A stretch of DNA of 64,000 bases from UBA1672 sp050633505 (GCA_050633505.1 JBOEGQ010000007.1:1-64000); one strand, 5' to 3'. Shown: positions 52,312-61,598, counted from the first letter of the stretch. Program-made: numbers and translations. Notes: a model not told the origin generated them from the sequence alone.

Positions 52312-53616
52312 ATGCAATTCTTTAGAACACGATCACAAAACGGAGAGAAAGGTTTCACCCTACTTGAACTTGCACTTGTGATGTTTATTTCCGCAGGTAC
52401 TATTTTAATGTTCACACGGTTTATCAAGCTTTATACAACTAACGCCCAATATGAAACCACCGTTGATAATCTACGCCTTGCTCAAGATGCGTTAGATGAG
52501 TATTACGGATTGGAAGGAGTCTACCCCTGCCCGGCAGACCCGACCCTGGGCCCGGGTGACGAAGATTATGGCGTAGCACAATGTCGCGCAACGCCGGATG
52601 ACACAGCAGGGGCAAATAATTGCGATGACACTCCGGACGGCTTGATCTGTACCAACCAATTCAGCCGAGACGGCGATGGCGATGGCGATAACGACATTGT
52701 TATGCAAGGCGTTCTACCATTCAGAACGTTAGGAGACCGCGTTGTGGACACGCCATTTACAGAGGCATACAAAAAAGATGGCTACGGCGCTCTATTATCT
52801 TATGCTGTGACTGAACATATGACCAACAGGAACGAAAGCAGCATCACCGATCCGGCCAACCCGCATACGGGTGCAATTCGGATTATTGATGAGAACCGGG
52901 TCAATTTAACCGATCCAGAGGATTCTGCACATATGGTGGTGTTCTCTCATGGTGATAATAGTCGAGGTGGCTATACACCAACCGGAGATCAAATTGATAA
53001 CTGTATGGTTACACTGATAGAAGGTGATCCACCGGAAGATGCCGCGCCCGGCCCGTTTACCGCAGGTATGGAAGTCGAAACCGAAAACTGTGATAGCAAC
53101 GATGCGATTTTTGCAAAGGGCATTAGATCCCTTGCTGATGGAGACACGTATAATGATGATCTTCTATTTTACAATGTTGCTGGTTTTGTTCCAATCTGGA
53201 GACGCGCATTGAATAGCCCGGATGGAGAATCCTATATATTCAACACAAATACCGGCCATGTCGGCGTCGGAACAGATACCCCCGGAGAAAGATTACACGT
53301 CATCGGTGATATGAGTGCAGAACAGAGCGCAATTGCTGACAATTACTGTGATGGCAATACAGGTGATTGCCTTGACCCGGACTTTATAGCAAGCTCTGGG
53401 CACCAATGTGGCCCAGGAGAAGTTGCATACGGCATTCAGGAGAATCGACTAGCCTGCCGTCCTGTGGAGTGGGTGCCACCAAATAAAAGCTGCCCTGCTA
53501 CAGGTGGCGGTGAACAAAGATATATTAAAGCCATTTCCAACTTAGGTAATTTAAGATGCTGTACCTATGATGAAGCAGATTGTTGCACCTTTGATGGCGG
53601 GACATGCACGCCGTAA
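52312..53616 (+). CDS. Large pilin-like protein C with tail-fibre-type motif
   Basis: 434 aa. Prepilin leader NGEKG/FTLLELALVMF, cleavage after Gly14, Glu at +5. Blocks shared with A and B: VYPCPADPTLGPGDEDYG, VLPFRTLGDRVV, MVVFSHGDNSRGGYTPTG, DDLLFYNVAG, and YCDGNTGDCLDPDFI. The tail-fibre-type motif is HVGVGTDTPGERLHVIGDM (about residue 316). The end has a Cys cluster (LRCCTYDEADCCTFDGGTC). It begins 15 bp after B, and a strong terminator follows, so A-B-C form one operon. No pilus-assembly genes are nearby. Confidence 0.82.
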   Translation: MQFFRTRSQNGEKGFTLLELALVMFISAGTILMFTRFIKLYTTNAQYETTVDNLRLAQDALDEYYGLEGVYPCPADPTLGPGDEDYGVAQCRATPDDTAGANNCDDTPDGLICTNQFSRDGDGDGDNDIVMQGVLPFRTLGDRVVDTPFTEAYKKDGYGALLSYAVTEHMTNRNESSITDPANPHTGAIRIIDENRVNLTDPEDSAHMVVFSHGDNSRGGYTPTGDQIDNCMVTLIEGDPPEDAAPGPFTAGMEVETENCDSNDAIFAKGIRSLADGDTYNDDLLFYNVAGFVPIWRRALNSPDGESYIFNTNTGHVGVGTDTPGERLHVIGDMSAEQSAIADNYCDGNTGDCLDPDFIASSGHQCGPGEVAYGIQENRLACRPVEWVPPNKSCPATGGGEQRYIKAISNLGNLRCCTYDEADCCTFDGGTCTP

Positions 53617-53640
53617 ACAGAGAACGACAGATATAAACAC

Positions 53641-53671
53641 AAAAAGCGCGCTTGGATTTGCGCGCTTTTCC
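53641..53671. terminator. Bidirectional terminator between pilin operon and gcrA
   Basis: AAAAGCGCGC (53642-53651), loop TTGGATTT, GCGCGCTTTT (53660-53669): a perfect 10-bp stem with T runs on both strands, serving both convergent genes. Confidence 0.93.
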
Positions 53672-53690
53672 CTTATTTTAGCAAAGCCTA

Positions 53691-54239
53691 TTAACCGGCG
53701 ACTGCCTTTCTCTTCTCATCCGCATTAGAAACAGCCTGAGACGCAGCAACTTTATCCGAACTAAAGATACGGTTACGTGTTGCCGCTTGATACGCCATTT
53801 TTGCATGTTCTTCACAATATGGAAGACCCGGCATTGTTTTACATCCGCAAAAGCCAAACCCTTCCTCTTTCGGGTCACCTGACGGCCAACGGCACATTCT
53901 GGGCTGTAAGTCCATGAGACTATATAAATCACCTGCACGTATCGGCTTTTCTTCAACAATAGAAGAAGGTGCAGATTTACGCGCCACAGCTTGCTGCACG
54001 GAAGATGTCTGTGCCTTTGCTTTCTCAGTTTGAACCTTACGTTCAACACTCTTATTAGAGTTTGCAGGTTTCTTATTTTGTTGTATTGGAGAAACACGGT
54101 TAGACAGTTTCAAACGGTGCGCCTTCCCAATAACAGCATTACGTGTCACACCACCTAGCTGCTTTGCGATTTCGGCTGCTGTATGCCCTTCTCCCCAGAG
54201 TTTTTTCAAAATAGATACGCGTTCTTCAGTCCAACTCAT
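53691..54239 (-). CDS. gcrA: GcrA cell-cycle regulator
   Basis: 182 aa from the ATG at 54239, with GGAGGA nine bases upstream. The N-terminal DNA-binding domain is classic: MSWTEERVSILKKLWGEGHT then AAEIAKQLGGVTRNAVIGKA and HRLKLSNR. The C-terminal domain has CRWPSGDPKEEGFGFCGC and PGLPYCEEHAKMAYQ, the conserved Cys/His pattern of the family. GcrA binds RNA polymerase sigma-70 at GANTC sites methylated by CcrM in Caulobacter. It places the organism in Alphaproteobacteria. Convergent with the pilin operon. Confidence 0.96.
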   Translation of the reverse strand: MSWTEERVSILKKLWGEGHTAAEIAKQLGGVTRNAVIGKAHRLKLSNRVSPIQQNKKPANSNKSVERKVQTEKAKAQTSSVQQAVARKSAPSSIVEEKPIRAGDLYSLMDLQPRMCRWPSGDPKEEGFGFCGCKTMPGLPYCEEHAKMAYQAATRNRIFSSDKVAASQAVSNADEKRKAVAG

Positions 54240-54442
54240 TATACATATTCCTCCAAATTTTGACAAAGAAAGGGCACTGGCAAAAGACCTAAAGGTCTGT
54301 TGTCAAACGTTTTTTCTTACTTTTAAGTTGATGGAGGTAATCTATCAGGAACTTTATTTTTTCGCTATTGAAGAAAAATAAAAAAAGACTTTATCCACAT
54401 CATGACATTTTTCTAATTTTCGAAACATGCCCCTATTGACGC

Positions 54443-55363
54443 TTAAGAACGTGGCAGATCAAGACCGAACATTTCATAGTTTTCAACGCGCTCCGCCCAG
54501 TTTTCCTGCACGCGCACAAAGATTTTTAAATGCACACGCCTTTCTAACATTTCTTCCAGCTCTTCACGGGCTTCTTGCCCTATGCGTTTTATTTTTACTC
54601 CGCCCTTGCCCAGAACAATACCTTTTTGGCTCTCTTTTTGTACATAAACGACCTGAGATATTTTGATGCTTCCATTATCAAAATTCTCCCAATTCTCTGT
54701 CTCAATAAAAATAGAATACGGTATTTCCTGATGCAGTTGATCGAACACTTTTTCCCGTGTAATTTCCGCAGCCACCAAACGCATTGGCATATCACTAACT
54801 TGGTCTTCTGGATACATCCAAATACCCTTTGGAAGATACGCAGAGATATACTCCGCCAGATCATTCACCCCTTTACCCTCCAGCGCACTAATCATAAAGG
54901 TCGCCTTGTACGGGAAATTATCATTCATATCCTGTGCAACTTTTAATAACGCCGGCTTTGCCAGATGATCGATCTTATTCAGAACCAAAATAATGTTATC
55001 CTGTTGTCCCAGCGCCTTTGTAATCATCTGGTTGGACTCTACAGGATTTTTCGCCGCAGCATCAACAATATGAAAAACGTAATCAGCCTCTTCCAAACTT
55101 GATAACGCCGCCGTTACCATTGCCTTTTCCAATGTCTTTTTAGGCTTAAAAATACCTGGGGTATCAATCAAGATCATTTGCGTCTGTTTATGTAAGGCAA
55201 TACCCAAAACGCGTGTGCGTGTTGTTTGTATTTTGCGAGACACAATGGAGACCTTCGAACCGACCATCTCATTAATCAACGTTGATTTCCCGGCATTAGG
55301 CAAACCTATAACACTCACAAACCCGCAACGTCTCTCATCCGGGTCGACATCATGATCCGTCAT
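54443..55363 (-). CDS. era: GTPase Era
   Basis: 306 aa. G1 GLPNAGKSTLINEMVGSKV, G3 DTPGIFKP, G4 NKID, and the C-terminal KH domain with GIVLGKGGVKIKRIGQEARE. It helps mature 16S rRNA and the 30S subunit. Start overlaps the end of rnc by 14 bp, so translation is coupled. Confidence 0.98.
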   Translation of the reverse strand: MTDHDVDPDERRCGFVSVIGLPNAGKSTLINEMVGSKVSIVSRKIQTTRTRVLGIALHKQTQMILIDTPGIFKPKKTLEKAMVTAALSSLEEADYVFHIVDAAAKNPVESNQMITKALGQQDNIILVLNKIDHLAKPALLKVAQDMNDNFPYKATFMISALEGKGVNDLAEYISAYLPKGIWMYPEDQVSDMPMRLVAAEITREKVFDQLHQEIPYSIFIETENWENFDNGSIKISQVVYVQKESQKGIVLGKGGVKIKRIGQEAREELEEMLERRVHLKIFVRVQENWAERVENYEMFGLDLPRS

Positions 55364-56027
55364 GATCTACACCTTCCATAAACTGATGTGCGGCTTCTTT
55401 TTCAGCTTCTGCGCGTGAACGTCCAGTCGCACGTATTGGATCATGGCCTTTTACTGTTAACTCTATCTCAAAGACAGGGGCATGATCCGGCCCTGTTTGC
55501 GAAATCACTTCATATGCAGGTAAAGATAAACCCTGCCCCTGCGCCCATTCCTGTATTGCTGTCTTAGGATGCTGGGGCGGCTTTTTCATTGTAAAGAGGA
55601 CATCCTGCCAATTGGTCTCGATTAATACACGGCATGGTTCAAAACCACCATCAAGATAAATTGCCCCGATGACAGCCTCAAAAACATCGGCAAGAATATG
55701 TTCATTTTCTGCCCCGCCTGCGGCTGCTTCAGATTCAGAAAACACAATAAAATCACCAAGGTTGATTTGACCGGATAATTCCGCCAAAGTTTGCCCCTGT
55801 ACAAGAGATGCTAGCCTTTTGGCCATATCACCTTCTTTTTCATCGGGAAACTTATTAAAAAGCAAAGAGGCAATCACCAACCCAAGAACACGATCACCCA
55901 GAAATTCCAAACGTTCATAGTTCTTATCTTTTCCGGTACTGGAATGTGTAAGTGCCGTTTCAAGAAGTTCAATATCCTTAAATTGGTACCCTATTTTATC
56001 TTGTAATTTTTCGAGAGGTTCCGCCAT
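55350..56027 (-). CDS. rnc: Ribonuclease III
   Basis: 225 aa. Catalytic signature NYERLEFLGDRVLGLVIASLL (acid residues E and D), second acid cluster LADVFEAVIGAIYLDGGF, then a C-terminal double-stranded-RNA domain (TAIQEWAQGQGLSLPAYEVI, GRSRAEAEKEAAHQFM). It processes rRNA and double-stranded RNA. Sits between lepB and era in the usual order. Confidence 0.98.
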   Translation of the reverse strand: MAEPLEKLQDKIGYQFKDIELLETALTHSSTGKDKNYERLEFLGDRVLGLVIASLLFNKFPDEKEGDMAKRLASLVQGQTLAELSGQINLGDFIVFSESEAAAGGAENEHILADVFEAVIGAIYLDGGFEPCRVLIETNWQDVLFTMKKPPQHPKTAIQEWAQGQGLSLPAYEVISQTGPDHAPVFEIELTVKGHDPIRATGRSRAEAEKEAAHQFMEGVDHDGS

Positions 56028-56056
56028 TTTCGGATAAGCCTTTTCTCTATTGCCAA

Positions 56057-56893
56057 TTATTTATCGGCGCCCTTACCATCTGTCACACGAACAGGGTCAA
56101 TATCCATAAATAACCTGCCAAAACGTATTGCCCAAGGCCATTTCCAAAATTCAAATAAATAGGCAGACCCATTTGAAGAAAAGAACAAAAAGTCTGCACG
56201 CCCGACAATGTTTTCAAACGGCACAGGCCCTACAACACTAGCCACTCTGCTATCTTGTGAGTTATCACGATTATCACCCATCACAAAATAATGCATCTCC
56301 GGCACTGTAAATAAATCGGTGTGATCCAGATCGTCATAATCATTTTCTTCGTATATTCTATGCACCGCGCCACCAGGCAGAACTTCTATGTACTCTTTAA
56401 AGGTCTGCAGTTGCCCACTATCTTTTGCAATTTCAACTTCACGGACAAATTCACGCGGTACGATCTTATCGTTAATATATAAACGACCACGTGAAACCTT
56501 AATACGGTCGCCGGGCAACCCGATAATGCGCTTAATATAATTAACACCAGTTTCAGTAGGTAGCGCAAACACGATAACATCACCGCGCTGTGGCTCCTTC
56601 GCCCAAATGCGTTGTTCAATCGGTGCAATACCAAACGGGAAAGAATAACGGCTATACCCGTAGGCAGGCTTATTCACAAATAAATAGTCCCCTACCAGCA
56701 ATGTCGGTTTCATAGAACTGGATGGAATATTAAACGGTTCAAATAAGATAGAACGGATAAGAAGAGCAACAAATACAGCCACCAGAGCCGTTTTTACAAA
56801 CTCGCTCAATTCCCCTTTATCAACCAAAGCCGGCTGATGTTCATCACCGTTGTCCGCCGCGCCCTGCTCTGCTTTTTTGATATTTTCCGACAT
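56057..56893 (-). CDS. lepB: Signal peptidase I
   Basis: 278 aa from the ATG at 56893 (a TTG two codons upstream is less likely). Membrane segment FVKTALVAVFVALLIRSILF, catalytic Ser in FNIPSSSMKPTLLVGDYLFV (about residue 60), general-base Lys in TGVNYIKRIIGLPGDRI, and box E GDNRDNSQDSR. It removes signal peptides from exported proteins. The Shine-Dalgarno is weak. Cotranscribed with rnc and era. Confidence 0.97.
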   Translation of the reverse strand: MSENIKKAEQGAADNGDEHQPALVDKGELSEFVKTALVAVFVALLIRSILFEPFNIPSSSMKPTLLVGDYLFVNKPAYGYSRYSFPFGIAPIEQRIWAKEPQRGDVIVFALPTETGVNYIKRIIGLPGDRIKVSRGRLYINDKIVPREFVREVEIAKDSGQLQTFKEYIEVLPGGAVHRIYEENDYDDLDHTDLFTVPEMHYFVMGDNRDNSQDSRVASVVGPVPFENIVGRADFLFFSSNGSAYLFEFWKWPWAIRFGRLFMDIDPVRVTDGKGADK

Positions 56894-56972
56894 AGTCAAA
56901 GGATGTACAGGAAAAACCAGAAGAAAGCCAGTGAAGAATAAGCCCTGCCTCAGGTTTTCCTGTTTTTTGTTT

Positions 56973-57389
56973 TTACGTTTTTCGGGGCAGAGCCTCTATA
57001 ACAACAAAAGCCTGCGCGTATGGTGGATCATCGCTTAAAGATAAGTGAACAACACTTTGCATTTCCGGTGGTGTTATCGCCTGAAGCCGTGCAAGAGCAC
57101 CATCTTGTAACTCTAAAAACGGACGACCATCTTCATTCTCAATAACCCCGATATCTTTCATATGCACACCATAAGAAAACCCGGTTCCAAGCGCCTTCGC
57201 ACATGCCTCTTTTGCGGCAAAACGTTTTGCAAGAACACTCACAGCGCCATCTTTCGTACCACCACGCCGCGCGGCTTTCTTACGCTCATGCTCTGTAAAG
57301 CAACGTGTTTCAAAACGCACACCATGACGATCCCACACTTGTGCGATGCGCCTAATATCCACCAAATCATTTCCAATACCAATAATCAT
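56973..57389 (-). CDS. acpS: Holo-[acyl-carrier-protein] synthase
   Basis: 138 aa from the ATG at 57389, the point where the family begins: MIIGIGNDLVDIRRIAQVWD, then ETRCFTEHERKKA, and LAKRFAAKEACAKALGTGF carries the Mg and CoA-binding residues. It moves phosphopantetheine to ACP. Follows the DUF2062 gene after 4 bp and precedes lepB by 79 bp. Confidence 0.95.
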   Translation of the reverse strand: MIIGIGNDLVDIRRIAQVWDRHGVRFETRCFTEHERKKAARRGGTKDGAVSVLAKRFAAKEACAKALGTGFSYGVHMKDIGVIENEDGRPFLELQDGALARLQAITPPEMQSVVHLSLSDDPPYAQAFVVIEALPRKT

Positions 57390-57393
57390 GATG

Positions 57394-57948
57394 TTACGTT
57401 TCTTGAGTAAAAGTCTGCGTTCTTGCCCTTGCCTTTTTTGCACCTTCAACCAAATAGAAATATACAAAATAGCTAAGTGGCATCGACAGCGCCGCCAGAA
57501 CATACCCCCCCATCATCCACGGTAGGAATAGCGTCAATGGCTGCGTCATTAAGATATCCCACAACGCCTCAAGCTCCAAACCATCGGGGAAATCGGCCGC
57601 ACCCTCAATGCCAAATATAGAAAAAAGAAATTTACCGAAACTGAATCCGGCCCACCAGAAAAACGGAAATGTCCATGGATTTCCGACAAACGTTCCGATC
57701 ACGGCAGAAAAAATATTACCACGGAATAAAAGCGCCAGAATTCCGGCTTGAATAAAATGCGTTCCCAATAAAGGTGTAAAGGAAACCCCAAATCCAATTG
57801 AAAGCCCCAGAGCAACCTTATGCGATGAATCCGCAACTCTAAGCAATCTATGTTTAATATAGACAATGGACCTTTTCCACCCCATTGAAGGCCAGAAAAA
57901 CTGCTTCCCCGTTTCCCAAGGAGTTAAAGGTTTACGCCTCTTAAACAT
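57394..57948 (-). CDS. DUF2062 membrane protein
   Basis: 184 aa. DUF2062 core: KVALGLSIGFGVSFTPLLGT then HFIQAGILALLFRGNIFSA and VIGTFVGNPWTFPFFWWAGF, with two or three membrane helices. The role is unknown; the family often lies in this rsh-acpS-lepB-rnc-era block of Alphaproteobacteria. First gene of that operon here. Confidence 0.9.
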   Translation of the reverse strand: MFKRRKPLTPWETGKQFFWPSMGWKRSIVYIKHRLLRVADSSHKVALGLSIGFGVSFTPLLGTHFIQAGILALLFRGNIFSAVIGTFVGNPWTFPFFWWAGFSFGKFLFSIFGIEGAADFPDGLELEALWDILMTQPLTLFLPWMMGGYVLAALSMPLSYFVYFYLVEGAKKARARTQTFTQET

Positions 57949-58090
57949 CTTTGATACACTGACCCTGCCTTTTAATTCACCACGGACACCCTATAGAGGA
58001 AGATGAAAAGTGCAAAGAAAAAGTTGATTTTTTTTGCTGCCCTCTTCATACAAATAGTATTAGTTACGCAAAGCAGAAAGATCAAACATT

Positions 58091-58633
58091 ATGGATTTAC
58101 TTGAACATATCGATGTCGTCCCCAATTTCCCCAAACAAGGCATTAATTTTTACGATGTTCAATCCCTTCTCAAGAAACCCGACATATGGGGAGAGATTAC
58201 AGAAACCTTATGTCATCAGGTAAAGCAGGCAAATGCCGATATTATTCTGGGCATTGAGTCCAGAGGGTTCTTAACAGGCCTGCCGGTTGCACAAGCCCTT
58301 GGCCTACCCTTTGGTATGGTGCGTAAGAAAGGCAAACTACCGGGTAACGTTATTGGGCAAACATATGATCTGGAATACGGAACAGATACGGTTGAAATTC
58401 AAGAAAGCCTGATACGCCCCGGACAGCGCATCGCCATCATGGATGACCTTCTGGCAACCGGCGGCACAATGAAAGCAACCGGTGATTTGGTGAGAAAAGC
58501 AGGTGGCGTAATCGTATTATCCAGCTGTATTGTTGAGCTACCAGAATTAAGCGGACGTGAGAAACTGGATTTCCCATTTGAAACACTTTTAGAAGCGCCA
58601 CTTGATCCGTTTGCACAGGCAAAAACGGCCTGA
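58091..58633 (+). CDS. apt: Adenine phosphoribosyltransferase
   Basis: 180 aa. The PRPP-binding signature is GQRIAIMDDLLATGGTMKAT, the flexible loop is FGMVRKKGKLPGNVIGQTYD, and GIESRGFLTGLPVAQALGLP follows the APT pattern. It salvages adenine to AMP. It runs opposite to both flanking operons and ends 3 bp before the rsh stop. In Rhizobiales this slot between rsh and DUF2062 often holds pyrE, another PRTase. Confidence 0.96.
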   Translation: MDLLEHIDVVPNFPKQGINFYDVQSLLKKPDIWGEITETLCHQVKQANADIILGIESRGFLTGLPVAQALGLPFGMVRKKGKLPGNVIGQTYDLEYGTDTVEIQESLIRPGQRIAIMDDLLATGGTMKATGDLVRKAGGVIVLSSCIVELPELSGREKLDFPFETLLEAPLDPFAQAKTA

Positions 58634-58636
58634 TTT

Positions 58637-60796
58637 TTATCTTCCGCGGGCACGATCGACGGACACAATACAAGGCGTCGCCCGCAGGGCGGCGATAATG
58701 TTGTTCAAGTGCTTTGTATCTGTAACGAAAATATCTAACAGCATCTCCCAAAAATCGAGAGAACGACTGGTAATTTTCAAGTTTGTAATATTCCCGCCAT
58801 TACGGCCAATCACAGTTGACACTGTCCCCAAAGACCCTGCTTCATTGGAAATCGTCAACTCCAAACGCCCGACTTGAGATTCCGGTGCCTCACCGGTATC
58901 GCCCCATGCAACATCCAGCCACCTTTCAGGCGTATCTGCAAATGTTTCAAGCGTATCACAATCAATCGTATGAATTGTAACCCCCTTCCCCGTCGTCACA
59001 ATCCCGACAATACGATCCCCCGGAAGCGGATGACAACACCGTGCAAAATGCATTGCCATACCCGGAATAAGCCCCTTAATCGGCATCGGACGATCAGAGT
59101 CACTGCCACGTGGCACCATAACGGCTTGATCCATATGTTCAGACGGGCGCTTTGCAATTTCCGCCTGATGACTGGGGAATATCGCCTTGAATACATCGCG
59201 CGCAACCAGAACACCTGACCCGATTTTCGCATAAATATCTTCATTATCTTCCGCGCGGAATTGCTCAACAATTCCGGTAATCGCCTTTTCGGTAAACTCA
59301 TATCCTTCTTGCTTAAAAACCTTTTGGATCATCGCCTTACCAAGTGTTACAAACTCATCGCGCTGCTGATTACGGATAAATTTACGAATGTGTGAGCGGG
59401 CCTTTCCGGTCACAACAAAACGTTCCCATGTCGGTGATGGCTTTTGCGTCTTCGCCGTAATTACATCAACCTGATCCCCATTTACCAATCGCGAATTTAG
59501 GGGAGCAATCCGCCCGTTAATTTTGGCGCCCACACATTTATCACCAATATCAGAATGAATGGCATATGCGAAATCAATCGGTGTTGCACCGCTCGGCAGC
59601 TCAATAAGATCTCCTTTAGGGGTAAAAACAAAGACTTGATCCTGAAACAGCTCCAGCTTTGTGCTTTCCCAAAAATCTTCAGGTTTTTGTTCTTGTTCAA
59701 GAATATCCAACAGCTCTCGTAACCAACGATATTTGGTCACATCCCTTTCTGTTGGTTGATTTCCGCCCTTATATGCCCAATGTGCGGCCACCCCAAGTTC
59801 TGCCTCGCTATGCATTTCATTGGTACGGATTTGCACCTCAATTCTTTGTCGCCTTGGCCCCATAATTGTCGTATGGATCGAACGATATCCATTCGGCTTT
59901 GGCGTAGAAATATAATCTTTGAAACGTCCTGGAACACTTGGGTATTTACCATGGATAATACCGAGAGAAACATAACAGTTTTCCGGATTATCAACCATAA
60001 TTCTAAAGGCCATAATGTCTGATAACTGTTCAAATGCAACATTTTTGCGCTGCATCTTTTTCCAAATTGAATACCGTGTTTTTTCGCGGCCTGTAATATC
60101 TGCCTTAATGTCGGATTGTTCCAACAGCTTCCCAAGCTCATCAATAATCGACTCCACCAGATCACTGCCTTCTGCACGCAGATAGGACAAGCGATTGGTT
60201 ATGCTTTCACGCGCCTCATTATTGATTTGCTCAAAACAAAGATCTTCAAGCTCCTCTTTAATGCGGTGCACCCCGATACGTTCTGCTAGCGGGGCGTATA
60301 TTTCCAGCGTCTCTAAAGAAATACGGCGGCGTTTTTCAGGTTTTTTAATCCCACCCATTGTCCGCATATTATGCAAACGATCGGAAAGCTTAACCAAAAG
60401 AACGCGGATATCCTCAGACATCGCAAGAAGCAGCTTGCGAAAGTTCTCGGCTTGCTTTCCTTCTGTTGTCTGGCTTTCAATCCGTGTTAGCTTACTAACA
60501 CCGTTCACCAAATCTGCTACGGTTTTGCTAAATTCGCGTTCAAGATCTTCTAAAGTCGCGTCGGTATCCTCAACTGTGTCATGCAAAATCGCAGTCACAA
60601 TCGTGATCACATCCATATTCATGCCCGCAAGAATCTGCGCGACCTCAACCGGATGGGTATAATATGGCTCTCCTGAAGAACGAAATTGCCCCTCATGCAT
60701 AGTCTTGGCATATTCATATGCCTTAATAACAATATCTTTATCGAACTCAGGATCATATGATCCTATTGTTTCCAGAAGTGTCTCAAGCTGATCCAT
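58637..60796 (-). CDS. rsh: Bifunctional (p)ppGpp synthetase/hydrolase (RelA/SpoT)
   Basis: 719 aa. HD hydrolase domain with TAILHDTVEDTDATLEDLE (about residue 70-90), so hydrolysis should be active. Synthetase domain with NGYRSIHTTIMGPRRQRIE (about 300) and HWAYKGGNQ. TGS domain VFTPKGDLIELPSGATPIDF, helical and zinc-finger region HFARCCHPLPGDRIVGIVT, and C-terminal ACT domain from about 645. It makes and destroys the stringent alarmone. Preceded by rpoZ on the same strand, the usual pairing. Confidence 0.97.
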   Translation of the reverse strand: MDQLETLLETIGSYDPEFDKDIVIKAYEYAKTMHEGQFRSSGEPYYTHPVEVAQILAGMNMDVITIVTAILHDTVEDTDATLEDLEREFSKTVADLVNGVSKLTRIESQTTEGKQAENFRKLLLAMSEDIRVLLVKLSDRLHNMRTMGGIKKPEKRRRISLETLEIYAPLAERIGVHRIKEELEDLCFEQINNEARESITNRLSYLRAEGSDLVESIIDELGKLLEQSDIKADITGREKTRYSIWKKMQRKNVAFEQLSDIMAFRIMVDNPENCYVSLGIIHGKYPSVPGRFKDYISTPKPNGYRSIHTTIMGPRRQRIEVQIRTNEMHSEAELGVAAHWAYKGGNQPTERDVTKYRWLRELLDILEQEQKPEDFWESTKLELFQDQVFVFTPKGDLIELPSGATPIDFAYAIHSDIGDKCVGAKINGRIAPLNSRLVNGDQVDVITAKTQKPSPTWERFVVTGKARSHIRKFIRNQQRDEFVTLGKAMIQKVFKQEGYEFTEKAITGIVEQFRAEDNEDIYAKIGSGVLVARDVFKAIFPSHQAEIAKRPSEHMDQAVMVPRGSDSDRPMPIKGLIPGMAMHFARCCHPLPGDRIVGIVTTGKGVTIHTIDCDTLETFADTPERWLDVAWGDTGEAPESQVGRLELTISNEAGSLGTVSTVIGRNGGNITNLKITSRSLDFWEMLLDIFVTDTKHLNNIIAALRATPCIVSVDRARGR

Positions 60797-60910
60797 TGAT
60801 GTGCGTTTACCCGATTAGTCCCATTATTTCATCATGCGTTCTTTTTTAAACGCTATCATGAATACGACAAACATTACAGTGACAAGGCTTTATTTTTCTT
60901 TAAAATGAAT

Positions 60911-60947
60911 AAACAAAAAATAAAGCCGAGATATTAATCCCGGCTCT
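60911..60947 (-). terminator. Terminator after rpoZ
   Basis: On the minus strand AGCCGGGA pairs with TCTCGGCT around TTAATA, one G-U pair, followed by TTATTTTTT. It separates rpoZ from rsh, which therefore may have its own promoter in 60797-60910. Confidence 0.82.
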
Positions 60948-60981
60948 TATAAAAATAAATAGTTAGTGCGAACGTCGTTGC

Positions 60982-61401
60982 CTATACTCCGGCGATATCA
61001 CCGAGAGATGGCTCACCATCATCACCCTCAGTTTGTGCCTCAGCATCAGACGGTGCAGACGCACCAATTTCTTCGTCCGCATACATACCGGATGGCGCAG
61101 GTGTGCCCTCAGACATATCGCCCCACTCTTTTTCACCATCCATAAGATCGATTTCCTCTTCTTCGGAATCCTGAGGTAAAAATCTCTGATAGCCTGTAAC
61201 CATCTCTTCTTTAAGATCTTCAACGTTTACAGTTTCGCCTGCGATTTCCCGCAAAGAAATAACCGTCTTCTTATCATTGTCTTTTTCAACCGTTAGCGCA
61301 GCACCGGTTCCAATTTTACGTGCGCGTTGCGCCGCAACCATAACCAGTTCAAAACGGTTAGGAAGCTTATCAATACAATCCTCAACAGTAACGCGTGCCA
61401 T
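60982..61401 (-). CDS. rpoZ: RNA polymerase omega subunit
   Basis: 139 aa. Core: MARVTVEDCIDKLPNRFELV, MVAAQRARKIGTGAALTVEK, and KKTVISLREIAGETVNVEDL. The last ~65 residues are an acidic, Pro/Ala-rich tail (SEEEEIDLMDGEKEWGD-like and PSDAEAQTEGDDGEP), longer than in E. coli. It helps assemble RNA polymerase and forms part of the ppGpp site in enterobacteria. A possible -10 (TATAAT on minus, 61560-61565) lies about 160 bp upstream, implying a long leader. Confidence 0.96.
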   Translation of the reverse strand: MARVTVEDCIDKLPNRFELVMVAAQRARKIGTGAALTVEKDNDKKTVISLREIAGETVNVEDLKEEMVTGYQRFLPQDSEEEEIDLMDGEKEWGDMSEGTPAPSGMYADEEIGASAPSDAEAQTEGDDGEPSLGDIAGV

Positions 61402-61450
61402 AGTTCATGCCTTCTTTTCTATTCTGGTCAGTCAATATCCGGTGCTGTTA

Positions 61451-61598
61451 TAGAATGTCCGTTTATGAAATGCAAGCAGATAAAAATTTCGCCATAAGAA
61501 GTCACAAGGGCAGATCTGTAAAAACTTGCATTTAGAGATTGACCTTAATTCCCTACTCAATTATATAACGCAAACCTAATATAAAAGAGGACATTCTA
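61451..61598. repeat. Nested inverted repeats between rpoZ and the NYN gene
   Basis: Outer arms TAGAATGTCC (61451-61460) and GGACATTCTA (61589-61598) are perfect 10-bp inverts, 128 bp apart. Inner arms AAATGCAAG (61468-61476) and CTTGCATTT (61525-61533) are perfect 9-bp inverts. Between divergent genes. It could be a small RNA with closing and inner stems or part of the rpoZ leader. No ORF or terminator fits. Confidence 0.45.
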
